A stretch of DNA of 64,000 bases from an uncultured Parabacteroides sp. Lineage in GTDB: Bacteria; Bacteroidota; Bacteroidia; Bacteroidales; Tannerellaceae. Shown here piece after piece: positions 42,717 to 51,277 of this stretch; position 1 is the first letter of the stretch, and every line of letters begins with the position of its first letter. The notes under the pieces were generated by a model. The model worked only from the letters and a program-made list of their open reading frames with translations, searched no databases and was not told where the DNA came from. The stretch covers positions 124,001 through 188,000 of the forward strand of contig NZ_CAJJWO010000003.1 of NCBI RefSeq assembly GCF_905196875.1, read 5' to 3'. Made by a program: the position numbers and the translations under genes.

Positions 42717-43799
42717 GTGGATAAAAAACAAAATATATCAGATAAACAATCATTTGAACAGGCTGGCCGGGACTTGCTTCAAAAGGTGCGTGAGGCGGAG
42801 AAGAAAGAACTGCGTGAAGCTCTGAATTCATGGCAGGAAATAGAATTACATTTGGAAAAGACTCACTCTTCAACCCGTTTTTATATCCGGCGTATCCTTT
42901 CTGTTGCCGCTTCTCTTGCGGTTCTTCTCTCAATCGGGATCTATTACTGGATGGAAACAGAGGAAAACTCATCTATGTCGCTTGCCTTGCTGGATACGGC
43001 AAATTCTTCCTTGTCCGGTGATGAGATTGTCCTGATAGAAAATAAAGATAAGATGCAGTTGAAGGATGAATCATCTATCCGGTATGATGCTCAGGGAAAA
43101 TCGAATGTGGAAGAGCACGTGGTAAAGAAGGAGACAGCTGTCGAAAGGGAAGAGAAGAAAGAAGAAGTCAACCAGATCATCGTTCCGAAAGGAAGAAGGG
43201 CTAATATAACATTTTCGGATGGTACCAAAATGTTTGTGAATGCGGGTACACGGGTTATCTATCCGGCTGTATTCAAGAAAGATAAAAGGGAAATTCTGGT
43301 GGAAGGTGAAGTTTACCTGGAGGTGGAAAAAGATCCTTCACGTCCTTTTATAGTTAAAACGAATGGATTTGACGTGAAAGTGCTTGGAACTGAATTTAAT
43401 GTCTGTGCATATAAAGAGGATGTTTCGGCCTTTGTGGTTCTGGTGAATGGAAGCGTAGAGGTTCGGATGGGTAGGAATGAAAAATCACAGCTTTCTCCCA
43501 ACCAACGGATTGAAATTAATGAGAAGGGTTCGAACATAAGTGAAGTAGATGTATTTGAATATATCTGCTGGAAAGATAATATGATGTTACTGAACGACCG
43601 GAAAGTGGGAGAGACTCTCGACCGCCTTTCGCGCTATTACGGACGTGGTATCTGGTATAATGAAGAAATAGGGAATATACCTGTTTCTGGCAAACTGGAC
43701 TTGCGGGAGAATATGGAAGATGTGATCAGTATCCTTTGTCAGTCTTTGTTCCTGCAATACAAAACTGATGCGAACAATAACATAATAATATCAAAATAG
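42717..43799 (+). CDS. FecR-type anti-sigma factor of PUL 3
   Basis: This 360-residue protein has a short cytoplasmic N-terminus, a membrane helix near residues 58-80 (ILSVAASLAVLLSIGIYYW) and an unusually long charged linker (about 85-150, rich in Glu and Lys). The FecR domain (ANITFSDGTKMFVNAGTRVI, then ILVEGEVYLEVEKD) and a C-terminal DUF4974-like domain follow. The start is GTG; no in-frame ATG fits, and aagagg lies 9 nt upstream. The long linker is not seen in the PUL 1 FecR and may be the site of regulated cleavage, which is speculative. susC follows 121 nt later across a hairpin. Confidence 0.88.
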   Translation: MDKKQNISDKQSFEQAGRDLLQKVREAEKKELREALNSWQEIELHLEKTHSSTRFYIRRILSVAASLAVLLSIGIYYWMETEENSSMSLALLDTANSSLSGDEIVLIENKDKMQLKDESSIRYDAQGKSNVEEHVVKKETAVEREEKKEEVNQIIVPKGRRANITFSDGTKMFVNAGTRVIYPAVFKKDKREILVEGEVYLEVEKDPSRPFIVKTNGFDVKVLGTEFNVCAYKEDVSAFVVLVNGSVEVRMGRNEKSQLSPNQRIEINEKGSNISEVDVFEYICWKDNMMLLNDRKVGETLDRLSRYYGRGIWYNEEIGNIPVSGKLDLRENMEDVISILCQSLFLQYKTDANNNIIISK

Positions 43800-43823
43800 A
43801 ATGCCTATGTAAAAGACGTCGAG

Positions 43824-43907
43824 TAAAAAAACGAACCGAATGATACGGCCATATCACCCGGTTCAATAGTTTTTGTTTAATCTATTAATTTATGTATCAA
43901 AGAAAAA
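43824..43907 (-). ncRNA. Putative DonS-like antisense RNA opposite the PUL 3 susC leader
   Basis: A minus-strand TACATTTG box (43914-43921) touches the susC start codon exactly as in PUL 1. About 43 nt downstream of the predicted start is a hairpin (gaaccg/cggttc, 43833-43864) followed by a run of seven T on the minus strand. The product would be about 84 nt and antisense to the susC leader. The -33 match is poor here. The recurrence at both sigma/FecR loci, and absence at the other two susC genes, supports the call. Confidence 0.5.
43833..43874. terminator. Bidirectional terminator-like hairpin between fecR and susC (PUL 3)
   Basis: A 6-bp stem gaaccg/cggttc with a 20-nt loop has five T downstream on the plus strand (43870-43874) and seven on the minus strand (43825-43831). 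Confidence 0.5.
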
Positions 43908-43913
43908 ACATTA

Positions 43914-43921
43914 CAAATGTA
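43914..43921 (-). promoter_or_regulatory. Putative antisense -7 box overlapping the PUL 3 susC start
   Basis: The minus strand reads TACATTTG. Its position relative to the susC ATG is identical to that of the box in PUL 1 (sequence attacaaatntATG on the plus strand in both). Confidence 0.45.
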
Positions 43922-46900
43922 TGAAAAAGAATGAAGAATTCAGCCGAAAATCGGCTCATTTTCTTAAAAGTGCCTGTTTAGCCTTATGTCTGGTAAGTTA
44001 TGGAGGATCTGCTATATATGCAGCGTCGTCCTATGCGGAGCAAACCACATTAACAGTCCGTATGAATAACCGCACCGTAAAAGATGTATTTTCTTACATC
44101 GAGAAGAACAGCGAATTTATTTTTGTGTATCATGGTTCAAACATCAATCTGAACAAGAAAGTTAATGTAGATGTTAGTAATCAGACTGTAGAAGCCATTT
44201 TGAGCAAAATGTTCGCGGGGACGGATATAGAGTATATCATTAATGACCGTCAGATCATCGTACGGAAAAACGAAACAAACAAAAAGCAAGTTGCTGTAGT
44301 TGTTCCTCAGCAAGAGAAGAAAATTACTGTAACAGGAAATGTAAAAGATGCGACAGGCGAACCGCTGATTGGGGTGAATGTCATGGTAAAAGGAACAACT
44401 GTTGGTAGTGTAACGGATGCCAATGGTAACTTTTCATTATCGGATGTTTCTCCGAATGCTGTTGTTAGTATCTCTTATATCGGTTATAAAACACGGGAAG
44501 TAGCCCTGAACGGTAAGAATTCGGTGAATGTGACTCTGAGCGAAGATAGCGAAGCTTTGGATGAAGTAGTGGTTATCGGCTATGGTACACTGAAAAAGGC
44601 AGACTTATCGGGAGCGGTGTCGACTGTTCCGACAAAAGTATTGGAAAACCGTCCGGTTTTGACGGTTGGACAGGCATTGCAGGGGTCGGTGGCTAACCTG
44701 ACTGTTTCGATTGGTAGTGGGCAGGCGACGGATTCTCCCAGCTTTAACATTCGTGGTACAACTTCTATCAATGGTGGTAATCCCCTGGTTGTAATTGACG
44801 GTGTTGTTTCTTCGGCTGAAGAGTTGAATAGAATGAACCCTACCGATATCGGTAGTATTTCTGTATTGAAAGATGCAGCGTCAGCGGCCATTTACGGTTC
44901 GCGTGCAGCATTCGGTGTGATTTTGGTTACTACTAAGACAGCCGGTCAGGAAAAGTTGACAATCAATTACAATAATAACTTTGCAATGCGTAAGTTGACC
45001 GGAATGGCAGACGTCATTACCGATCCTTATATCGTGGCTTCAACTCGAAATACCATGTCTTACCCCTGGTATAACTTATATAACGAAGAACAATTGGCCT
45101 ATGCTAAAAAGGTATCGGGAGATCCAAGTACTTCCCCTTATTATTTGAACCCGGACGGTACATATGCTTATTTTGGCAGTACTGACTGGTTTGATGAGGC
45201 GTATAAAAATTTGGCATTCTCTACTAACCATACAATCGATGTGTCAGGTAAAACGGATCGTTTAAATTATTATTTCTCTGCCAATTACAATTTCCAGGAC
45301 GGTATGGTGAAGTACGGAACTGATAAATATAATCGTTATAACCTTCGTTCCAAACTGGATTTTAAATTGACTGACTGGTGGACATTGGGTAATAATACCA
45401 GCTTTGTAAATTCGGATTATGATTCTCCGAATTATCTGGGCGATTCTTATTATTGGGAAGTAAACCGTATCAATCCGCTGGATGTGATTTCTAATCCGGA
45501 TGGTTCTTGGACAAAGGCTGGTAGTAGTGTATTTGGCCGTTTGATAGACGGAGGTCGTTGGAACCAGCAGAAAACAACTTTCTCAACACAATTTACAACA
45601 AAGATCGATATTATTAAAGACGTCCTTTTTGTAAATGGTTCGTTCAACTATTCGACGAATAAAAATGCAGAAGAAGGATATTCTTTGCCTGTTGATTACT
45701 ATGATGGTCCGGATAGACCGGCGGCCCAGCAGGATCCGGTATCTCAGGCTTACCTGAACCATACTAATGCACGTACACTTACATTTGATGCCTATGCTAC
45801 TTTCCACAAGCTGTTCAATGACAAACATGATTTTACGGCGATGGTCGGTTTCAATCAGGAAGACTGGCGTGACAATTATACCTCTGCCAGCCGTAAAGAG
45901 TTGATTTCATCTTCTTTACCTTCATTAGGATTGGCCTCAGGTGATATGAATGTCGGACAACGTGTCTATACGCTTTCTATGCGCAGTGTATTCGGTCGTT
46001 TGAATTATGTTTATAATAATAAGTATATTCTGGCATTTAATGGTCGTTATGATGGAACATCGCGTTTTCCGCATGATGATCGGTATGCATTTAACCCTTC
46101 AGGTTCTGTGGCTTGGGGACTTTCGGAAGAAAGCTTTTTTGAACCGGTACGTGATGTTGTTAATTTCTTGAAATTCAGATTCTCTTATGGTAGTTTGGGT
46201 AATCAGGACCTGAAAGAGAATTATTACGCTTACCTGGCAACTATGGGTTCAGGAAAGATTTCTCAGATTTTGGATGGCAAACAACCGATAGGTGTTTCTG
46301 CACCGGGACTGGTTGCTGGTAACTTAACCTGGGAGAAGGTGACGACTGCCGACTGGGGTATGGATGTTAATTTCTTGAATAATCGGCTGACTGCTACTGT
46401 CGATGGATATATCCGCCGTACAAAAGATATGTTGACAGCAGGAGCGGAACTTCCTAATGTTTTGGGAACCAGTGAACCTCTGGAAAATGCGGCAGACTTG
46501 AAAACAACCGGTTGGGATTTGACGGTTAGCTGGCGTGATAATGTGAAACTGGCAGGTAAAACATTGAATTACGGATTGAGCTTTAATATCGGTGATAGCC
46601 GTTCCTGGATTACCAAGTTCTCGAATGATACGGGGTCCTTGGATAGCTATTATGAAGGTTGGGAAATGGGATCTATCTGGGGATTGGAAACAGAAGGATT
46701 CTTTACTTCTCAGGAAGATATTGACAGCCATGCCGACCAAACACAAGTAGCCTCTTATATCGGTACACGACCGATTGCACCAGGCGATTTGAAGTTTAAA
46801 GATTTAAATAATGATGGCAAAATAGATAAAGGAGCCTGGACAATTGACGATCATGGCGATTATAAGATTATCGGTAATAACCGTGCCCGTTATGGTTTTG

Positions 46901-47385
46901 GTTTTAATATGAATGCCGATTGGAATGGTTTTGACTTGAGTCTGTTTGTCCAGGGAGTTTTAAAGAAAAATTATAGTCCGAGTGGCGACTTGTATTTCTG
47001 GGGTATTTATGCACAGCCGTGGACAAATATTACTTATGGTAATTACTATGATCGTTGGACGGAAGAAAATCCAAGTCAGGATGCTTATTTCCCACGTTTT
47101 AAATCGTACGTTGCGGAAGGAGGATCTGAAGCGGCTCTTACCCAGACCCGTTATTTGCAGAATGCCACTTATGCCCGTTTGAAGAACCTGACATTTGGAT
47201 ACACACTTCCGAAACAGTGGACAGATAAAGCCAATATCCAGCGTTTACGCCTTTTCTTCTCTGGTGACAACTTATGTGAAATAACAGGCTTGTACAAGCA
47301 TTATAAACTGGATCCGGAATGTTTGGGTGGCCAGATGTATCCGTTGCAACGCTCTTATTCGTTTGGTTTAAATGTTACATTCTAA
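43921..47385 (+). CDS. SusC-type TonB-dependent transporter with STN domain (PUL 3)
   Basis: This 1154-residue outer-membrane transporter has a signal peptide (cleavage near AIYA-ASS). An STN domain (about 40-115, VFSYIEKNSEFIFVYHGSNI) is followed by a carboxypeptidase-like domain (GNVKDATGEPLIGVNVMVKG), DEVVVIGYGTLKKADLSGAV, a plug (VLKDAASAAIYGSRAAFGV) and a barrel ending in YSFGLNVTF. The ATG at 43921 is preferred over a TTG 48 nt upstream because it gives a normal signal peptide and keeps the T-run of the hairpin outside the gene. It pairs with the SusD 20 nt downstream and should signal to the FecR upstream. The phosphoesterases behind it suggest a phosphate-containing ligand. Confidence 0.96.
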   Translation: MKKNEEFSRKSAHFLKSACLALCLVSYGGSAIYAASSYAEQTTLTVRMNNRTVKDVFSYIEKNSEFIFVYHGSNINLNKKVNVDVSNQTVEAILSKMFAGTDIEYIINDRQIIVRKNETNKKQVAVVVPQQEKKITVTGNVKDATGEPLIGVNVMVKGTTVGSVTDANGNFSLSDVSPNAVVSISYIGYKTREVALNGKNSVNVTLSEDSEALDEVVVIGYGTLKKADLSGAVSTVPTKVLENRPVLTVGQALQGSVANLTVSIGSGQATDSPSFNIRGTTSINGGNPLVVIDGVVSSAEELNRMNPTDIGSISVLKDAASAAIYGSRAAFGVILVTTKTAGQEKLTINYNNNFAMRKLTGMADVITDPYIVASTRNTMSYPWYNLYNEEQLAYAKKVSGDPSTSPYYLNPDGTYAYFGSTDWFDEAYKNLAFSTNHTIDVSGKTDRLNYYFSANYNFQDGMVKYGTDKYNRYNLRSKLDFKLTDWWTLGNNTSFVNSDYDSPNYLGDSYYWEVNRINPLDVISNPDGSWTKAGSSVFGRLIDGGRWNQQKTTFSTQFTTKIDIIKDVLFVNGSFNYSTNKNAEEGYSLPVDYYDGPDRPAAQQDPVSQAYLNHTNARTLTFDAYATFHKLFNDKHDFTAMVGFNQEDWRDNYTSASRKELISSSLPSLGLASGDMNVGQRVYTLSMRSVFGRLNYVYNNKYILAFNGRYDGTSRFPHDDRYAFNPSGSVAWGLSEESFFEPVRDVVNFLKFRFSYGSLGNQDLKENYYAYLATMGSGKISQILDGKQPIGVSAPGLVAGNLTWEKVTTADWGMDVNFLNNRLTATVDGYIRRTKDMLTAGAELPNVLGTSEPLENAADLKTTGWDLTVSWRDNVKLAGKTLNYGLSFNIGDSRSWITKFSNDTGSLDSYYEGWEMGSIWGLETEGFFTSQEDIDSHADQTQVASYIGTRPIAPGDLKFKDLNNDGKIDKGAWTIDDHGDYKIIGNNRARYGFGFNMNADWNGFDLSLFVQGVLKKNYSPSGDLYFWGIYAQPWTNITYGNYYDRWTEENPSQDAYFPRFKSYVAEGGSEAALTQTRYLQNATYARLKNLTFGYTLPKQWTDKANIQRLRLFFSGDNLCEITGLYKHYKLDPECLGGQMYPLQRSYSFGLNVTF

Positions 47386-47404
47386 TTTTTAATTGCTGAA
47401 AGTT

Positions 47405-49192
47405 ATGACTATTAATAAAAATATTATGAAAATAGCTGCGATAGGATTCGTCGGCATTTTAGGGTTAAGCGGATGTAACGATTCGTTTATGGATAAATAC
47501 TCTGAGACTTCCATTACGGAAGAAGGATTTTTCAAGTCAGCCGGTGACCTGGAGATCTATACCAATAAAATGTACGGGTATATTGTTTCCGATTATTGGG
47601 ATGTTGCATCTGATAATGTGATATATGTGGAAGAGTCCAACATTTATTCAAGGATGCGGGGAGAACTCAATCCGGATAATGCAGGAACATGGGGATGGGG
47701 AGATATTCGCAATGTCAATTTTATGCTGGCAAGAGCGCATAAAGCAGAAGGTGATGTGGCTGAAATCAACCATTATATCGGTATGGCCCGTATGTTCAGA
47801 GCTAAATTGTATTATGACAAAGTGTTGTCTTATTCGGATGTGCCCTGGTACAGCCGCGATTTGCAGACAACGGATACGGAAGAATTGTTTAAACCGCAGG
47901 ATACGCGTGCTCTGGTTGTTGACTCTATCATGGCCGATTTGGATTTCGCGGTAGCTACTATGAAGGATGAAAGTGGTGGTCGGACGCGTTGGTATAAGAG
48001 TGGTGCATTGGCTATGCAGGCACGTATCGCTCTGTCAGAAGGTTGTTGGCGTAAATATCATTCGGAGTTGGGATTGAATGATGCCGATCGTTTCTTCCGG
48101 GTGGCTGCCGATGCTTGTAAAGCCATTATGAATACAGGCAATTATGAGTTGTCTACTGGTGAAGGTGCTTATGAAGCTTTGTTTAATAGCCAGGATCTGT
48201 CTTCCAATAAGGAAATGATCATCTTTGAAGATTATAGCAATGAACTGGGACGCAAGCATGGTGCCGGTGCCCGGTTTGACTGGACAACCGGTTTGTCACG
48301 CGACTTGATGGAAGATTATTACGTGATTGAGGATGGTAAGACAAAGAGATTTCAGGATGTACCTGGTTATGATAAGAAAACATTTCTTGAGATCTTTGAG
48401 AACAGGGATCCTCGCCTGGGACAAACCTTCATGATGCCCGGTTTTATGCGTCCGGGTGAAACAGAACCTCATCGTCAGAAAATCACTATCGGCGGGTATC
48501 CGCAGGTGAAATATTCTCCGCTGACATTCGACCAGACAGAATGGGGTAAAGCTTATACAGACCTGCCATTGATCCGGTATGCAGAAGTACTATTGATGTA
48601 TGCTGAAGCAAAAGCAGAGTTGGGAGAGTTGACTCAGGACGATATTGATCAAAGTATCAATCTGATTCGGGATCGTGCAGGTGTGCCCCGGGCTACCTTG
48701 GCGGATTGGATGGCAAATGTAGATCCGATTCAGTCAAATCGTTATCCGAATGTCACTTCTGCACAGAAGGGAGCTATTTTGGAAGTCAGACGTGAAAGAC
48801 GTATCGAATTGGCTTGTGAAGGATTCCGTTTCGCAGATTTGATGCGTTGGGGAGCCGGTAAATTGATGGAAAAAGCTCCGGAAGGAATGTATATCGGTAA
48901 GCTGGGGTATATTGATTTGACAGGGGATGGTCAGCCTGACTTTGCTGTGGTAGCAACACAGGCCGATGCCGATGCTATTCCTCAGGCCGATAAAGAGAAA
49001 TACAAATTGAATGTAGAGGTTCTGGCCGGAAATACATTTGAACTGACCGGTGGAGATAAAGGATATATCCGTCTGATCTCTCAGGTTAATAAATGGAACT
49101 TTATCGAGCCGAAATATTATTATAGTCCGATATCGACTAAAGATATTGTATTGAATAAGAACTTAGTTCAAAATAAATTCTGGACTAAATAG
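47405..49192 (+). CDS. SusD/RagB-type lipoprotein (PUL 3)
   Basis: This protein of about 595 residues has lipobox LSGC after a short hydrophobic segment (IAAIGFVGILG). SusD hallmarks are TSITEEGFFKSAGDLEIYTN, the IGMARMFRAKLYYDKVLSYS helix, LIRYAEVLLMYAEAKAELGE and IRDRAGVPRA. The late RRERRIELACEGFRFADLMRW motif is also present. ATG 47426 is an alternative start that would place the signal peptide at the extreme N-terminus. A strong terminator follows, separating it from the phosphoesterase genes. Confidence 0.95.
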   Translation: MTINKNIMKIAAIGFVGILGLSGCNDSFMDKYSETSITEEGFFKSAGDLEIYTNKMYGYIVSDYWDVASDNVIYVEESNIYSRMRGELNPDNAGTWGWGDIRNVNFMLARAHKAEGDVAEINHYIGMARMFRAKLYYDKVLSYSDVPWYSRDLQTTDTEELFKPQDTRALVVDSIMADLDFAVATMKDESGGRTRWYKSGALAMQARIALSEGCWRKYHSELGLNDADRFFRVAADACKAIMNTGNYELSTGEGAYEALFNSQDLSSNKEMIIFEDYSNELGRKHGAGARFDWTTGLSRDLMEDYYVIEDGKTKRFQDVPGYDKKTFLEIFENRDPRLGQTFMMPGFMRPGETEPHRQKITIGGYPQVKYSPLTFDQTEWGKAYTDLPLIRYAEVLLMYAEAKAELGELTQDDIDQSINLIRDRAGVPRATLADWMANVDPIQSNRYPNVTSAQKGAILEVRRERRIELACEGFRFADLMRWGAGKLMEKAPEGMYIGKLGYIDLTGDGQPDFAVVATQADADAIPQADKEKYKLNVEVLAGNTFELTGGDKGYIRLISQVNKWNFIEPKYYYSPISTKDIVLNKNLVQNKFWTK

Positions 49193-49234
49193 TCGATATC
49201 GTTTTTTACTCTTGGAGTAGGAATGAATAATATG

Positions 49235-49291
49235 TATCTCAAAAGCTGTATCTTTTGTAATAACAGATACAGACTTTTGAGATATATTTTT
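49235..49291 (+). terminator. Strong terminator after PUL 3 susD
   Basis: An 18-bp stem (tatctcaaaagctgtatc with gatacag and cttttgagata, one bulged A) with a 13-nt loop is followed by tattttt. Confidence 0.75.
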
Positions 49292-49317
49292 GATTCGTTT
49301 TTATCTTTCTATCTTTG
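49289..49317 (+). promoter_or_regulatory. Promoter for the phosphoesterase operon
   Basis: TTTG at 49289-49292 and TATCTTTG at 49310-49317 are 17 nt apart, 35 nt before the ATG at 49353. The phosphoesterases therefore appear to form their own transcription unit rather than depending only on susCD. Confidence 0.55.
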
Positions 49318-49352
49318 TGATTGAATTATATTAATATCGATAAGTTATATAC

Positions 49353-50294
49353 ATGAAAACACAAATCATTACCAGTATTGCATTTGTAATACTCCTTCTG
49401 GGCATGTTCACCTCTTGCTCGGAACAACAAAAAGAGCAGCACCTCACCGTCCTCTCCTGGAATATCTGGCACGCCGGACATTCTAAAACCTATGGGCAGA
49501 AAGCCTGTGACGGAATTATCGGCGTATTGAAGAAAAGTCAGGCAGATGTGATCCTGATGGTGGAAACGTATGGGGCCGCTCCTATGGTGGCCGACTCGTT
49601 AGGCTATAACTATCACCTCATATCTGATAACCTCTGTATCTACAGTCGTTATCCGATCGTGAAGAAATATGCATTCCCCGATCAGATCGGGACGTTCAAC
49701 TTCGGTGGGGTGGAGATCGATATGGACGGTACGCCTGTGCGCCTGTTCGATACCTGGATACATTACCTGCCCGATATGCGTCTCGCTCCGACAGACAAAA
49801 CGGAAGAAGAGATATTGGCCTGGGACGATGCCGGTACTCGTGACGAAGAAATCCGCAAGATACTTTCCGTTCTGAAACCGATGATCGCAGAAACCGACAG
49901 CATTCCCCTTATCATGGGTGGCGACTTCAACAGCCATTCACACCTCGACTGGACGGAAGCAACCAAAGATATGTATAATCATGGCGGTGCCGTTGTGGGC
50001 TGGACTGTCTCCAAGGAGATGGAAGCCGCAAACTTTAAAGACAGCTTCCGTGAGATCAATCCCGACCCGGTAAAGAACATCGGTACTACCTGGCTGACCG
50101 ATGCCGACTCGCTGGAAACCGTCAATCGTCAGGATCGCATCGACTTTATCTATTATCAGGGTAAGACCATACAGGCTACCGAGTCCGAATGCTACGATAA
50201 TATCCTCGGTGAAATGTTCACCTTCAAGGGAGAAGACTTCTTCTATGCCTCTGATCACGGATTTGTATTGACCACTTTTAAAATCAAAAGATAA
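49353..50294 (+). CDS. Endonuclease/exonuclease/phosphatase-family lipoprotein
   Basis: This 313-residue lipoprotein (lipobox FTSC) has the DNase I-like fold. The catalytic landmarks are SWNIWHAG (Asn), MVETYG (metal Glu), GGDFNSHSHLDW (Asp, Asn) and YASDHGFVLTTF (Asp-His). Family members cut phosphodiester or phosphomonoester bonds in nucleic acids, inositol phosphates or sphingomyelin. At the cell surface or in the periplasm here, a nutritional phosphodiesterase is more likely than DNA repair. It is the first gene of a three-gene phosphoesterase operon, 6 nt from the next. The exact substrate is unknown. Confidence 0.88.
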   Translation: MKTQIITSIAFVILLLGMFTSCSEQQKEQHLTVLSWNIWHAGHSKTYGQKACDGIIGVLKKSQADVILMVETYGAAPMVADSLGYNYHLISDNLCIYSRYPIVKKYAFPDQIGTFNFGGVEIDMDGTPVRLFDTWIHYLPDMRLAPTDKTEEEILAWDDAGTRDEEIRKILSVLKPMIAETDSIPLIMGGDFNSHSHLDWTEATKDMYNHGGAVVGWTVSKEMEAANFKDSFREINPDPVKNIGTTWLTDADSLETVNRQDRIDFIYYQGKTIQATESECYDNILGEMFTFKGEDFFYASDHGFVLTTFKIKR

Positions 50295-50299
50295 TCAGC

Positions 50300-51259
50300 A
50301 TGAAACACTTATTCTTATCTCTCCTTATCTGTCTGGGATTAGGAGCCTGCCAGAAAGAAACAAAACCCGTTACTTTTGCCGTTGTCTCCGACCTTCATCA
50401 GGATATTGCGCATGATGCAGAGGAACGTCTGAGCACCTTTCTGCGTGCAGCCAACGATAATCAGGTAGACTTCATTATCGAACTGGGCGACTTCTGTTTC
50501 CCGAAAGAAGAAAACAAACCCTTCCTGAAACTCTGGCAGGATTATGCCGGCGAGAAACACATGGTACTGGGTAACCACGACATGGATATCTGTTCAAAAG
50601 AAGAGGCCATGCAGTTTGTCGGGATGAACAGCCGCTATTATTCTTTTGATAAGGGAGACTTCCACTTTATTGTTCTCGACCCTAATAATATATATGATGG
50701 CGAGAAGTTCATTCCTTACGAGAAAGGGAACTATTTCGGTTATGGTGAGAAAGTATCCTATGTAGACCCCGAACAGATCGAGTGGCTGAAGAAAGACCTT
50801 CAGTCTACGGACAAACGCTGTATCGTCTTCTCCCATCAAAGCTTCGAATGCTCGTCCCAGAACCGCGAAGAGATCCGTAAGATCTTTGAAGATGAGAACC
50901 GGCGTGCCGGTTATACAAAGATACCTGTCGCTTTCAGCGGCCACGATCATACCAATTATATGAAGGAGATTAACGGCATCGCCTATATCCAGATCAACAG
51001 CGCTTCCAACCAATGGGTAGGCGAGAAGTACGCTTGTCCGGAACGTTTTAGCGACGAGATCAACCAGCAGCGGCCGGCTTTGAAATATACGGTGCCATAC
51101 AAGGATGCCCTCTACGGAATCGTGACACTGACCGATGACGGCATGACGCTGAAAGGCGTAAAAAGCGAATTTATCGTTCCCGGTCCCGAAGAACTGGGAA
51201 TTACCGATTACCCGCTGCCGTTGGTGCCCTGGATCGAAGACTTACAACTAACATTCTGA
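50300..51259 (+). CDS. Calcineurin-like metallophosphoesterase lipoprotein
   Basis: This 319-residue lipoprotein (lipobox LGAC) carries the complete dinuclear metal motif set: SDLHQD near residue 31, ELGDFCF near 61, LGNHDMD near 92, FSHQSFE near 175 and FSGHDHTNYM near 213. It should hydrolyse phosphomonoesters or diesters outside the cytoplasm. It lies 5 nt after the EEP-family gene and 18 nt before a second metallophosphoesterase, so the three products probably act on one substrate in sequence. The substrate cannot be read from the sequence. Confidence 0.9.
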   Translation: MKHLFLSLLICLGLGACQKETKPVTFAVVSDLHQDIAHDAEERLSTFLRAANDNQVDFIIELGDFCFPKEENKPFLKLWQDYAGEKHMVLGNHDMDICSKEEAMQFVGMNSRYYSFDKGDFHFIVLDPNNIYDGEKFIPYEKGNYFGYGEKVSYVDPEQIEWLKKDLQSTDKRCIVFSHQSFECSSQNREEIRKIFEDENRRAGYTKIPVAFSGHDHTNYMKEINGIAYIQINSASNQWVGEKYACPERFSDEINQQRPALKYTVPYKDALYGIVTLTDDGMTLKGVKSEFIVPGPEELGITDYPLPLVPWIEDLQLTF

Positions 51260-51277
51260 ATATAAACACTCAATCGC

